Assembly: GCA_020636355.1 (NCBI GenBank) | Contig: JACJYB010000007.1 | Span: forward strand, 124,001 to 188,000 | Source of the DNA: Lewinellaceae bacterium | Lineage (GTDB): Bacteria > Bacteroidota > Bacteroidia > Chitinophagales > Saprospiraceae | DNA length: 64,000 nt | Direction of reading: 5' to 3' | In this document: one piece after another, positions 42,741 to 51,396 of the stretch | Layout of the letters: the number at the start of each line of letters is the position of its first letter | Position numbering within the stretch: position 1 is the first letter of the stretch | Notes under the pieces: model-generated | Database searches by the model: none | Seen by the model: only the letters and a program-made list of their open reading frames with translations | What the model was told of the DNA's origin: nothing | Translations under genes and position numbers: made by a program

Positions 42741-43637
42741 CTAATTCACATCGCCTGTCTTAACAGCAAAGCAATTGATTGTTTTCTGGTGCAACTCCTC
42801 AACCATAATGGAGGGTTCCGACTGGAAATCATAACGCCAATTTGGCACAAATCGCCAGGTGTCCAGAATCCCTAAGACGACACGGCGCAATTCAATGATG
42901 TCAATGGCAGATATTTTTCCATCACCGTTGATATCGGCAGCTTCCGTGTAATAATTGTTTGAGAACTTTTGTATGCCCAGGATGTGTTTTTGAATGGCCA
43001 ATACATCCAACGTGGACACCCCATTGATGATGTCCAAATCCAGGTCAATCAGGGATACAGAAACCGATTTTCCGGCATAAACGGTATAAAATTTCGGGGT
43101 AAATGTTACATAGATGCCTGATCCGGCACGTTCCACCGAATAGTAGGTGTCGGGGACAGGGATGGAATTACTACCGGCGCCAACAGATAATTTCAATGCC
43201 GGAGTGCCCACTGCTGTAGGATAATTTGTTTTGAAATTCATCAGGTTGATTAATAAACCGACCTCATGGAGTACTTGTGGACATTGGATCCCAGTGATAT
43301 GTACGGCGACCGTCCCTGAAGTACGGTTTCCCGAGGCATCCTGCACAAAGATGGTTAAAACGGTCATACCGGCATCGGCACAGGAGATCCATTGTTCTGT
43401 GTCCGATGGATTTTCGCTGAATGAAAAAATCAGATCGGTAGCAGGGGTACAATCATCGATTGTCCCGGCATCAAAGTCTTTGGCATAGATGCGTATGGAC
43501 GAGTCCTGATCCAGAGCAATGGTAGCGATGCCAGAATATAGTTTTAGATCAGGAGCTGTGCGATCGGAATCGCATGCTGTTTGTGCATTTACGGAAGAAA
43601 TACAAGTCAGGAAAAGGGTCAAAAATCTCCAATTCAT
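42741..43637 (-). CDS. secreted protein with HYR-like and dockerin-type domains
   Basis: 298 residues with a signal peptide (cleavage near VNAQTA). Residues about 25-120 form an HYR/Ig-like domain (AGMTVLTIFVQDASGNRTSG); a middle beta region follows, and residues 195-265 look like a type I dockerin pair: STLDVLAIQKHILGI and ADINGDGKISAIDIIELRRV, with the calcium loop DINGDGKIS. The protein ends CFAVKTGDVN, a sequence that in larger Saprospiria proteins precedes further domains. No T9SS type A sorting domain is present. Likely extracellular or surface protein; partner cohesins are unknown. Confidence 0.78.
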   Translation of the reverse strand: MNWRFLTLFLTCISSVNAQTACDSDRTAPDLKLYSGIATIALDQDSSIRIYAKDFDAGTIDDCTPATDLIFSFSENPSDTEQWISCADAGMTVLTIFVQDASGNRTSGTVAVHITGIQCPQVLHEVGLLINLMNFKTNYPTAVGTPALKLSVGAGSNSIPVPDTYYSVERAGSGIYVTFTPKFYTVYAGKSVSVSLIDLDLDIINGVSTLDVLAIQKHILGIQKFSNNYYTEAADINGDGKISAIDIIELRRVVLGILDTWRFVPNWRYDFQSEPSIMVEELHQKTINCFAVKTGDVN

Positions 43638-43702
43638 GGTGAAGCATTTTATGGGTTAAAAATGCCTCCGGGTAATAGAGAAGGGAAGTCAAATCGGTTG
43701 CG

Positions 43703-44641
43703 TTAATCAGCAGTCTCCGGTACTTTTATTTCGTAAGATTTCCCGGTTTTATTGGTAAGCCTACTGGTACGCAACCAGGGATTGTACACCTTCAGCATCC
43801 GGTAGGTTATGCCGTTGTCCGCGGCAAAAAGACCCAGGTCCGGAATACCTGATTTAACCTCGACGATCTTGAATTTGTCCAGAGGTTGATACAATTGTTT
43901 GGGCTCGATAATGAACCCGAATGCTTGGGGATCTTTTAGAATTTCTTTCACAGCTAAGATACGAAATACATAACGTGAAGTTTCGTCATTTAAATTAAGG
44001 TCGTAATAGTTGTCTGTTTTTTGCATGTCCAGCTCTTTCCGTAGTCTGGTATCACCCATGTTATAGGCGGCGGCTGCCAAGGTCCAGGATCCAAATTTTC
44101 GTTTACTGTCCTTGAGGTATTTACAGGCCGCATAGGTGGATTTTTCCACATTAAGGCGTTCATCCACTTCGTCATTGATTTCAAGTTGGTAATAGGCACC
44201 GATACTCTTCAGGAATTGCCAGATACCTCTGGCTCCGGCTGGAGAGGTCTCATTACGCAGGTTGCTTTCAATCACTGCCAGGTATTTAAAATCGTCCGGT
44301 ACGCCTTCCTCGGCGAGGATCGGCTCCATAATGGGGAAATACCGGTTTGCCGCTTTGATATTCAATACGGTACTCGAATGCCAATACGAGTTAACCAGCA
44401 TTTCGCGATCAAAGCGTTCGTAGACATCGAAATTGTCAAGGGGAACAGTCTCCCCGGCAAAGGTATATTCCTTGTCCAGGGGGATGCTTTTGATGACTTG
44501 CGGAAGGATCTCATTTTCGTAAGGGGCGGATAATCCAGCGGTAGCTTGGGGCAATTCTTCCTCCCGGGAGGTATATGAAATGAAGAGCATCACCACAAAT
44601 CCGGCCACCAGAAATACAGCGAAGTTCTTGAAAAGGTGCAT
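43703..44641 (-). CDS. lytic transglycosylase (SLT/MltD-like) with membrane anchor
   Basis: 312 residues. An N-terminal hydrophobic helix (about 6-23) anchors it. The catalytic domain shows the SLT motifs LAVIESNLRNETSPAGARGI (catalytic Glu in IES, about 125), GIWQFLKSIGAYY and TLAAAAYNMG, plus a C-terminal LysM-like extension (DLGLFAADNGITYRMLKVYN). It cleaves the MurNAc-GlcNAc bond with formation of 1,6-anhydroMurNAc in the periplasm. It follows DUF2480 and scpB on the same strand, separated by 57 bp. Confidence 0.9.
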   Translation of the reverse strand: MHLFKNFAVFLVAGFVVMLFISYTSREEELPQATAGLSAPYENEILPQVIKSIPLDKEYTFAGETVPLDNFDVYERFDREMLVNSYWHSSTVLNIKAANRYFPIMEPILAEEGVPDDFKYLAVIESNLRNETSPAGARGIWQFLKSIGAYYQLEINDEVDERLNVEKSTYAACKYLKDSKRKFGSWTLAAAAYNMGDTRLRKELDMQKTDNYYDLNLNDETSRYVFRILAVKEILKDPQAFGFIIEPKQLYQPLDKFKIVEVKSGIPDLGLFAADNGITYRMLKVYNPWLRTSRLTNKTGKSYEIKVPETAD

Positions 44642-44698
44642 ATCTTATTGATTTTTAGCCACCTAAGGTAAATAAATAACCGAAGACCCGCCAGAACT

Positions 44699-45241
44699 TT
44701 AACCTTTCAGTGGGTTACTCACCTTAAATATGGGTACGGTGGAGCATGGTTCGCCAAAAAACAGGCTTCGCGCTACGGGGCGCAGGTGGAGGGTTAGGGC
44801 TGCATAAGCACCGACCGGAACCGGCTTGTCACTACATCCTTTGATCACGATCCGTTGATCGCGGTATTCGTCCAATGGAAGGTCGTAGATGCATTTGTGG
44901 TAATATGCATCCAGATATGCTGTCTGATTGCCCAGGAAGAGGTCTTTAACAAAAGGCTGGGCATGAGACGCGATCAGCATGTAAGCCCACAGAGGGATAA
45001 CGGCATCGGCGCTACAGGTTACCAATAAGATATGATCCCGGACCACCGACCAGTCAAACCGCTTCATGGCTTCTCGGAATTCCTTTTCTTTCAGAATTAA
45101 TTCCCGGAAAAGATAGGGTTTCAGGTCAAAGGTATAGAATGGGGCATCCGGATAAAAATGTTCCAGGTTAATGGTCAGTAAGCCACTTTCAGCAACCCGG
45201 TTGACGGGGAGCTCAAGCGGATCATTCTTCTTCATTGTCAT
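44699..45241 (-). CDS. DUF2480 family protein
   Basis: About 180 residues from the ATG at 45241 (alternative ATG at 45235, and a TTG two codons upstream). The opening NRVAESGLLTINLEHFYP is the DUF2480 signature. The family occurs mainly in Bacteroidota; function unknown, soluble cytoplasmic. The start lies inside the last codons of scpB, so the two genes are translationally coupled, a conserved-looking neighbourhood. Confidence 0.85.
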   Translation of the reverse strand: MTMKKNDPLELPVNRVAESGLLTINLEHFYPDAPFYTFDLKPYLFRELILKEKEFREAMKRFDWSVVRDHILLVTCSADAVIPLWAYMLIASHAQPFVKDLFLGNQTAYLDAYYHKCIYDLPLDEYRDQRIVIKGCSDKPVPVGAYAALTLHLRPVARSLFFGEPCSTVPIFKVSNPLKG

Positions 45242-45818
45242 AGGCAACCATTTCTTCGATTTCCGGAATGCTGCCGATTTCGGAATCTGCTTGTTTAAAA
45301 TCTTTAGGTTGCGGCAGATCCTGCATATTTTTTAATCCAAAATAATGCAGAAACTTTGGTGCTGTGGCATAAAGCAACGGTCTGCCGGGACCATCTCCAC
45401 GACCTACTATCTCAACAAGTTCTTTCTCCAATAGTTTCTGAATGGCGTAATCACAGTTAACGCCCCGGATTTGTTCAACCTCTCCTTTGGCGACAGGCTG
45501 TTTGTAAGCGATCAGTGCCAGGGTTTCCAGGGCAGACTTGGATAACTTGCGCTTATTGGTGATGCGAAGCCAGGTTCCTACGGTATTAAAGTAGGATCCC
45601 TTGGTAAGAAACTGGTATCCACCGGCAACTTCGGCAATTTCAAAGGAGAATTCGCCTTCCCGGTAACGGAGTACCAATTGATCCAGTGCCTGGAGAATTT
45701 CCTCTTCCGGAATATCCTGTTCGAAATTCTGGGAAAGGGTTTCCTGCAAGTCAAGCAGCGAAACCGGATGTTCGGCAACAAAGATCAGGCTTTCAATATG
45801 CAGCGCTAATGGATCCAA
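45222..45818 (-). CDS. scpB: segregation and condensation protein B
   Basis: About 198 residues from a TTG at 45818 (LDPLALHIESLIFVAEHPVS); there is no ATG and the frame is open to a TTG at 45890. Winged-helix motifs are YRIGEFSFEIAEVAGGYQFL-like (REGEFSFEIAEVAGGYQFLT), LSKSALETLALIAYKQPVAK and GPGRPLLYATAPKFLHYFGL, typical of ScpB. It associates with SMC and ScpA to condense chromosomes. The C-terminal tail is acidic. Its end overlaps DUF2480. ScpA is not in the window. Confidence 0.88.
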   Translation of the reverse strand: MDPLALHIESLIFVAEHPVSLLDLQETLSQNFEQDIPEEEILQALDQLVLRYREGEFSFEIAEVAGGYQFLTKGSYFNTVGTWLRITNKRKLSKSALETLALIAYKQPVAKGEVEQIRGVNCDYAIQKLLEKELVEIVGRGDGPGRPLLYATAPKFLHYFGLKNMQDLPQPKDFKQADSEIGSIPEIEEMVAYDNEEE

Positions 45819-45923
45819 GGCATGATGATTTAGCCGCGAAAATAAGGAAATTACCGTGTTTCCGGGAGCTGGAATGAAACCAATAATCAAGTGAATCAGG
45901 CACCGGAACGGGCATAGCTGTGG

Positions 45924-46286
45924 CTAGACAAAAGAGAAAAACAAGGTAATGGCGGAGATGGAAAGGATGACGATGATCAGAAAAATGATCGCCTGAAATA
46001 CATTTTTCCGGTTCAATTTCCTTCGAAGTGCATTTTTAGGAGTATCAACCTCATGGTCGATGACCAAACCGTAGTACCAGCGGTTATTTTTCCTTTCGAC
46101 AGTCAGATTACACATCTCGTCATCGATGAAGAAGGAATAAGTCTTGGTCCGCAGCACATTAAAATCGATAACGACGATCTTTTGATTGCAATAGACCATC
46201 AGATGGCCTGTCTTGTTTCCATGGAATAAGCCGATGTTGAACCGCTGACCCATGTCATCAATATATGTCCATTTAAACTGTGGCAA
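45924..46286 (-). CDS. small membrane-tethered protein of unknown function
   Basis: 120 residues, from a TTG codon at 46286; the only later ATG (46253) would remove the WTYIDDMG part. It has a beta-rich soluble head (HLMVYCNQKIVVIDF, YSFFIDDEMCNLTVER) and a single C-terminal transmembrane helix (FQAIIFLIIVILSISAITLF), so it is tail-anchored with the head in the cytoplasm. No family recognised. It is separated from scpB by about 100 bp. Confidence 0.6.
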   Translation of the reverse strand: MPQFKWTYIDDMGQRFNIGLFHGNKTGHLMVYCNQKIVVIDFNVLRTKTYSFFIDDEMCNLTVERKNNRWYYGLVIDHEVDTPKNALRRKLNRKNVFQAIIFLIIVILSISAITLFFSFV

Positions 46287-46680
46287 TCGCGTTGATTATC
46301 AGGTATATCCGTTAATTTTTTTATCCTATCCCTATTTAACGGCAATAACCGTGCTAAAATTTAGTCGGAGCTAAAAAACATTCAACTTCCTGAAATAGGG
46401 ACTACTACGGAGGGGCATCGAGTATCAATTTACATTTTTTTCAGCACACAAAACCGAAAAGATAGTGGCCCAAAATAAAAACAGGGCACTGCCAGCTTGC
46501 GCTGGAGCACCCTGCATAACCCCAAAAAACCAATTGAAAACAATCTACTTATGCCTAAATAAGCAGAATTAAAAGAACTTTATCTCTTAATTTCACTCTT
46601 TAGACGTGACCAGTGTAAAAAGTAACAACACGAAACAATTAATTTATAGCTTTTTGGGCGATGATTGGTAATAAGGGTTA
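46287..46680. other. 394-bp intergenic region upstream of radA
   Basis: AT-rich and without a credible gene. It contains one strong hairpin (46482-46514). No tRNA or sizeable ORF was seen. The part nearest radA (46560-46680) is AT-rich and may hold its promoter, but I could not define the boxes. Confidence 0.5.
46476..46514 (-). terminator. terminator-like hairpin, minus strand orientation
   Basis: Read on the minus strand, CAGGG...CCCTG and CCAGC...GCTGG pair (with internal bulges) and are followed by TTTTTATTTT, the mark of an intrinsic terminator. No annotated minus-strand gene precedes it, so either it ends an unannotated transcript or is a structural RNA element read on the plus strand. 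Confidence 0.5.
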
Positions 46681-48048
46681 ATGGTAAGGTCGAAGATAAT
46701 ATATTATTGTACAAATTGTGGCGCAGAATCTCCAAAATGGATAGGAAAATGTCCATCCTGTGGAGAATGGAATACCTATCGCGAAGAAGAGGTTGCCGTT
46801 AAATCCGGGATACGTTCTCAGCAGAGCTCCATCGAAGAAGAACCGACCAGTCTTTCAAATATCCCGGCCACCGCATACACCCGACTGGACACGCACGATG
46901 CAGAGCTTAACCGGGTTCTCGGAGGAGGCATCGTGCCAGGATCCCTTATTCTCATCGGCGGAGAGCCGGGTATCGGGAAATCAACCTTATTGCTTCAGGT
47001 AGTACTCCAACATCCCCAAACGACCCTTTACATTTCCGGTGAAGAAAGCCTGCAGCAAATCAAGCTGCGCGCCACCCGGACCGCGACACAAACCGATTCA
47101 GCCTTGTTTATGGCTGAGACCCACTTGGAGAAGGTCATCAAGCAAGCAAAGCGGCTGGATCCTGACCTGCTGGTAATCGACTCTATACAGACCATCCAAT
47201 TGGAATCATTGGATGCCGCACCCGGAAGCGTTACCCAGATCCGGGAGTGTACGGCAGCACTCATGCAATTCGCCAAACAATCGCAAATACCGGTGGTCAT
47301 CATCGGACACATTACCAAAGAAGGTTCCATTGCCGGACCCAAATTATTGGAGCATATGGTTGACGTAGTGCTGCAGTTTGAGGGAGACCGGCATCACACC
47401 TACCGGATGGTGAGGACGTTAAAAAACCGGTTTGGCTCAGCGGATGAGCTGGGTATTTATGAGATGACCGCAGCCGGTTTACGGATCGTGACCAACCCAT
47501 CCGAACTGTTATTATCCCAGTCCGAAGAACAGATGAGTGGCGCTGCCATCGGAGCTACCATGGAAGGAATGCGTCCACTTCTGATCGAATCCCAGGCATT
47601 GGTAAGCACTGCAGTTTACGGTACACCCCAGCGTTCGACGACCGGATTTGACCTGCGCCGGCTTTCCATGATCCTGGCGGTTTTGGAGAAACGGTGCGGA
47701 TTTAACTTCGGCCAACAGGATGTTTTCCTGAATATTGCAGGAGGACTCAAAGTAATGGACCCGGCCATGGATCTGGCGGTGGCTGCCGCCTTGATATCAT
47801 CTCTGGAAGAAATAGCTATTCCGTCCAATTGGTGTTTTGCCGCCGAGGTGGGTTTGACCGGTGAAGTACGTGCAGTGAACCGCATCGAACAACGAATCCA
47901 GGAAGCACAGCGATTGGGCATGGACACCTTTGTGCTGTCCGGTTATAATATCAAAGGCATAAAAGTACCTTCGGGAACCCGGCTTCTGACCATTAGCCGC
48001 ATCCAGGAATTGTACGATTTGATAAGACAAGCAAACATCGAACCCTGA
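46681..48048 (+). CDS. radA: DNA repair protein RadA
   Basis: 455 residues. The N-terminal C4 zinc finger is CTNCGAESPKWIGKCPSC; the RecA-like core has Walker A GGEPGIGKSTLLLQV and Walker B-like DLLVIDSIQ, and the family KNRFG motif appears as TLKNRFGSADELGIYEM. The C-terminal Lon-like domain includes GGLKVMDPAMDLAVAAALIS. RadA/Sms extends branched recombination intermediates by unwinding DNA with RecA. Start ATG is directly upstream of the zinc finger. Confidence 0.95.
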   Translation: MVRSKIIYYCTNCGAESPKWIGKCPSCGEWNTYREEEVAVKSGIRSQQSSIEEEPTSLSNIPATAYTRLDTHDAELNRVLGGGIVPGSLILIGGEPGIGKSTLLLQVVLQHPQTTLYISGEESLQQIKLRATRTATQTDSALFMAETHLEKVIKQAKRLDPDLLVIDSIQTIQLESLDAAPGSVTQIRECTAALMQFAKQSQIPVVIIGHITKEGSIAGPKLLEHMVDVVLQFEGDRHHTYRMVRTLKNRFGSADELGIYEMTAAGLRIVTNPSELLLSQSEEQMSGAAIGATMEGMRPLLIESQALVSTAVYGTPQRSTTGFDLRRLSMILAVLEKRCGFNFGQQDVFLNIAGGLKVMDPAMDLAVAAALISSLEEIAIPSNWCFAAEVGLTGEVRAVNRIEQRIQEAQRLGMDTFVLSGYNIKGIKVPSGTRLLTISRIQELYDLIRQANIEP

Positions 48049-48066
48049 TCGGGTGTTTAGTTCTGT

Positions 48067-48474
48067 ATGGAACGTGAATCCCAAGCTTTTCTCTTGTATG
48101 ATGGCATTTGTGTCCTGTGTAACCGGTCCATTCTTTGGGTTTTGCGTCATGATCCTGAAGAACACCTCCGGGTAGCTGCCCTGGATTCCAATTTTGCCAG
48201 CCAACTGCTTAAAGAGACGACCGGCCAGTTACCTAAGATGGACTCCGTTCTCCTTTGGAAAGATGGTAAACTTTATGACCGAAGCACCGCCGTATTGGAA
48301 ATACTGGGATTATTACCTGCTCCCTGGCGATGGCTCCGGGTTTTCCGGGTGATTCCAAGTCCGCTGCGCGATGCCATTTACGACTGGATTGCTCGTAACC
48401 GTTATCGCTGGTTTGGAACCTATCCGACCTGCCCGGTTCCTTCTCAAGCCATAAAGGACCGCTTCATCGTTTAG
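48067..48474 (+). CDS. DCC-family (DUF393) thiol-disulfide oxidoreductase-like protein
   Basis: 135 residues. The name-giving motif DxLCxxC appears as YDGICVLCNRSILWVLRHDP with both cysteines; later YDRSTAVLEILGLLP and the ending RYRWFGTYPTCPVPS fit DUF393. A thioredoxin-like redox role is assumed from the fold. It follows radA by 18 bp and probably shares its transcript. Confidence 0.88.
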   Translation: MERESQAFLLYDGICVLCNRSILWVLRHDPEEHLRVAALDSNFASQLLKETTGQLPKMDSVLLWKDGKLYDRSTAVLEILGLLPAPWRWLRVFRVIPSPLRDAIYDWIARNRYRWFGTYPTCPVPSQAIKDRFIV

Positions 48475-48526
48475 TAATAACGATCTTTTTCAATATCATT
48501 GAGTTCACTTTTTTACCGAAACTGTA

Positions 48527-49639
48527 TTGGTATCCATACAAACGTTGAACTTTTACGGATGGTGGCAATTGATCGTGTGTGGTTTTGCCTTCGCCGGACT
48601 GTTTTCCATTTGGTATCACCTGGGACGAAAACAACAGGACATCGGACAGGTGTATTTGGCCTTGTCCATCTTGTGCTGGAGCTTTTCAGGCGGTGTAGAA
48701 GTCTATTATTCACAAGGCGTTGAATCGCTGACGGATATACAATCGCTCCAATTAAATGGATTTCGCAGCATATTTTCCTTATTGAATAGCTTACTGATCT
48801 TGTTGGCATTACCCTGGTTCAGACACCAGCCTAAGTGGTTGCGCCCATTAACACAGGAAAGATATTGGCCATTAATGGTAGGATTGCCTTTCCTCTTCTG
48901 CCTGTTGCCCACCTTGAATAAAATGATGAGTGGCCAATCCATGAAGTTTGTGAGTGAACCGGATGTTTATTATGCTTTCATGACTTTATTCCTGTTGGCA
49001 AATGTATTATGGGAGTCCTTCATCAATCGTGGCCTTAAACTACTGGCGTACCTGTCCCTGTTGTTTATCCTGTTAACCCTGGCGGCACAATTGTATAAAT
49101 TCACCGATAATGTGATCAATCTCGTCCTTTTGTCTGCCATCTTTAAGACACTGTTGATTATGCTCTTTTTTGCTTTGGCCTTAAGTTGGGTTAAAGCCAT
49201 AAGTGAGTCCCTGCAACTTGATCCAGCTCTGGTTTCGATCTGGATGACCACACCGGAAGTGTCGCTACCCGGAAAACGCCATCGCATTCAGATTCAGGGC
49301 GTCAAAAACAATTCAAAGGAGGTAATAAACTTAACTCCGGCGATGCACCAGTTACTCCAATCGTTTGTCGAATGCAAATTGAACGATCCGGCAGGAGGAT
49401 GGCTGGAGATAAAACCTAAAGGCATGGATACACGCCGGAAAGCTTATGCCATCAATGACTACAATGAAATCAAACGGCTGATCCAATCGATCCTGGATGG
49501 TTTATTTGGCAAAGATAGATGGGTTAGAGACCGTCATGAAAAACCACTTAAAGAGGCGTTATTTGAATTTGATCAGGATAAAGGTCGGCGAATTCGCCTC
49601 AGAATTCCCGTCTCACAGCTTCATATAGAAGAGGTATAA
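48527..49639 (+). CDS. multi-span membrane protein with cytosolic C-terminal domain, unknown
   Basis: Up to 370 residues. The start must be non-ATG: TTG at 48527 or TTG at 48545 (LNFYGWWQLIVCGFA); a TGA at 48500 closes the frame upstream. About seven hydrophobic helices occupy residues 8-235. The last 135 residues are soluble, basic and helix/strand mixed (INLTPAMHQLLQSFVECKLN; ALFEFDQDKGRRIRLRIP), possibly a winged-helix or other ligand/DNA-binding output domain. I recognise no family. The layout recalls 7TM receptor proteins with an attached output module. Confidence 0.65.
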   Translation: MVSIQTLNFYGWWQLIVCGFAFAGLFSIWYHLGRKQQDIGQVYLALSILCWSFSGGVEVYYSQGVESLTDIQSLQLNGFRSIFSLLNSLLILLALPWFRHQPKWLRPLTQERYWPLMVGLPFLFCLLPTLNKMMSGQSMKFVSEPDVYYAFMTLFLLANVLWESFINRGLKLLAYLSLLFILLTLAAQLYKFTDNVINLVLLSAIFKTLLIMLFFALALSWVKAISESLQLDPALVSIWMTTPEVSLPGKRHRIQIQGVKNNSKEVINLTPAMHQLLQSFVECKLNDPAGGWLEIKPKGMDTRRKAYAINDYNEIKRLIQSILDGLFGKDRWVRDRHEKPLKEALFEFDQDKGRRIRLRIPVSQLHIEEV

Positions 49640-49784
49640 CAGACTGGGTTAAAGGATTATAAAACTGTCATCTATTACTCAATTGTCAGTAAACCTCATG
49701 ACTGACATTTTAACTTTCGTTCTGACATTTCATCATTTATTGAGCATACCCTCCGAACATTGGGTCAATCTAAATCCAAACCCA

Positions 49785-51389
49785 ATGAATACTTTGAGAG
49801 TGTGGTCCTTGACCGGGAGCTTCATCCTGTTGTTTGCCTGTGTTTCCGGCTGGGCCCAGACAGCAACCGGTCTGGACCAAAAGATCAACGATTCGTTTAT
49901 GCCTGTCGCACTTTGGTGGGAACGATTCGTCTTTTCTTCGATAGCGGGCGTCCCGATTGTACTCATCCTTTTGGTGCTTGGAGCGCTCTGGTTTACCTTC
50001 TATTTCCGGTTTGTGAACATCCGGCACTTTGCATTAGCTATCCGGATCGTCCGAGGCAAGTACGATCACCTGGAACGCAGGAAGCTACAGAATGATATTC
50101 CGGATACCATTAAAGATGAAGGTCATTACGGCGAAGTCAACCACTTTCAGGCCCTCGCAACTGCGGTTTCGGGTACCGTTGGACTAGGGAACATAGCTAT
50201 GGTTGCCGTAGCCATCAGCATAGGAGGCCCGGGAGCTACCTTCTGGATGATCGTCGCTGGCATATTGGGTATGTCCTCAAAATTTGTCGAATGTACACTA
50301 GGCGTAAAATACCGCGAGATCAGCAAGGCTGGCAGGGTATTCGGTGGGCCGATGTACTATCTTTCCAAAGGCCTGAAAGAAAGGCAGATGCCCTGGTTAG
50401 GTAAAGTACTCAGCGTTGCTTTTGCCGTGTTGTGCGTGGGCGCATCCTTTGGGGGAGGAAATGCCTTCCAGTCCAATCAGGCGGCGGCGCAATTAATTTC
50501 CAGGTTTTCCCTCCATACGCCATCTACCGGATTTTACATTGGGATCGTTTTGGCTCTACTCGTGGGGGTTATCATCATAGGTGGCATCAAGCGGATAGCC
50601 AGGGTAACGGAAAAGATCGTACCCTTCATGGCCATTCTTTATGTTGGAGCGGCACTGTTTATACTGTTTGCTCATACCGGAGAACTTGGTGGTATTTTCA
50701 GGCAAATAATCGACGAAGCATTCACACCCAAAGCAGGCATTGCAGGTGGATTTTTTGGAGTTATGATTCAAGGTTTTCGACGGGCTGCATTCTCCAACGA
50801 AGCCGGTGCAGGCTCTGCTGCCATAGCTCACGCTGCCGTACAGACCAAATTTCCGGCTTCTGAAGGCTTGGTGGCCTTATTGGAACCTTTTATTGACACA
50901 GTCATCATTTGTACCCTGACGGCATTGGTCATCATCCTTTTCAACGCCGAAGGTGTTTTTGCATATGGCGATGTGGTCAACAACGAAGTCTTGTTGACAG
51001 CGACCGGCGAACGAATTGGCGGGGTGAACATCACTTCGATGGCATTTGACGCCACGCTCCCGGGATTTTCATATTTGTTGGTTTTTGCAGTGTTATTATT
51101 TGCTTTCTCAACCATGATTTCATGGTCCTACTATGGACTGCAGGCGTGGTCCTTTTTATTTGGCCGGGGAAGGAAAACAGCGATGGTCTACAAAATAATT
51201 TTTCTGACATTCACGGTCCTGGGATCATCGGTAACCCTCGATGCGGTCATTAAATTCAGTGACTCCATGATTCTTGCCCTGGTATTTCCTAATATGATAG
51301 GACTATTTTTCCTTTTTCCGGATGTCAAAAAGGAAGTGACAAAATACCTCCGGATCATTTCTCCTGAAAATCCCGGCAGCCGGTCCTAA
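49785..51389 (+). CDS. sodium:alanine symporter (AGCS family)
   Basis: 534 residues from the ATG at 49785 (MNTLRVWSLTG), which begins the hydrophobic N-terminus; the open frame extends 34 more codons. About ten transmembrane helices. AGCS signatures include VSGTVGLGNIAMVAVAISIG, GGPMYYLSKGLKERQMPWL, QGFRRAAFSNEAGAGSAAIA and TMISWSYYGLQAWSFLFG. It takes up alanine, or glycine, with sodium across the inner membrane. Family assignment is clear; amino-acid preference is not. Confidence 0.93.
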   Translation: MNTLRVWSLTGSFILLFACVSGWAQTATGLDQKINDSFMPVALWWERFVFSSIAGVPIVLILLVLGALWFTFYFRFVNIRHFALAIRIVRGKYDHLERRKLQNDIPDTIKDEGHYGEVNHFQALATAVSGTVGLGNIAMVAVAISIGGPGATFWMIVAGILGMSSKFVECTLGVKYREISKAGRVFGGPMYYLSKGLKERQMPWLGKVLSVAFAVLCVGASFGGGNAFQSNQAAAQLISRFSLHTPSTGFYIGIVLALLVGVIIIGGIKRIARVTEKIVPFMAILYVGAALFILFAHTGELGGIFRQIIDEAFTPKAGIAGGFFGVMIQGFRRAAFSNEAGAGSAAIAHAAVQTKFPASEGLVALLEPFIDTVIICTLTALVIILFNAEGVFAYGDVVNNEVLLTATGERIGGVNITSMAFDATLPGFSYLLVFAVLLFAFSTMISWSYYGLQAWSFLFGRGRKTAMVYKIIFLTFTVLGSSVTLDAVIKFSDSMILALVFPNMIGLFFLFPDVKKEVTKYLRIISPENPGSRS

Positions 51390-51396
51390 TCGATAA

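Noticed and set aside
46481..46570. Short minus-strand ORF starting in the hairpin (about 29 codons)
   Set aside because: It has no protein features and overlaps a terminator-like structure.
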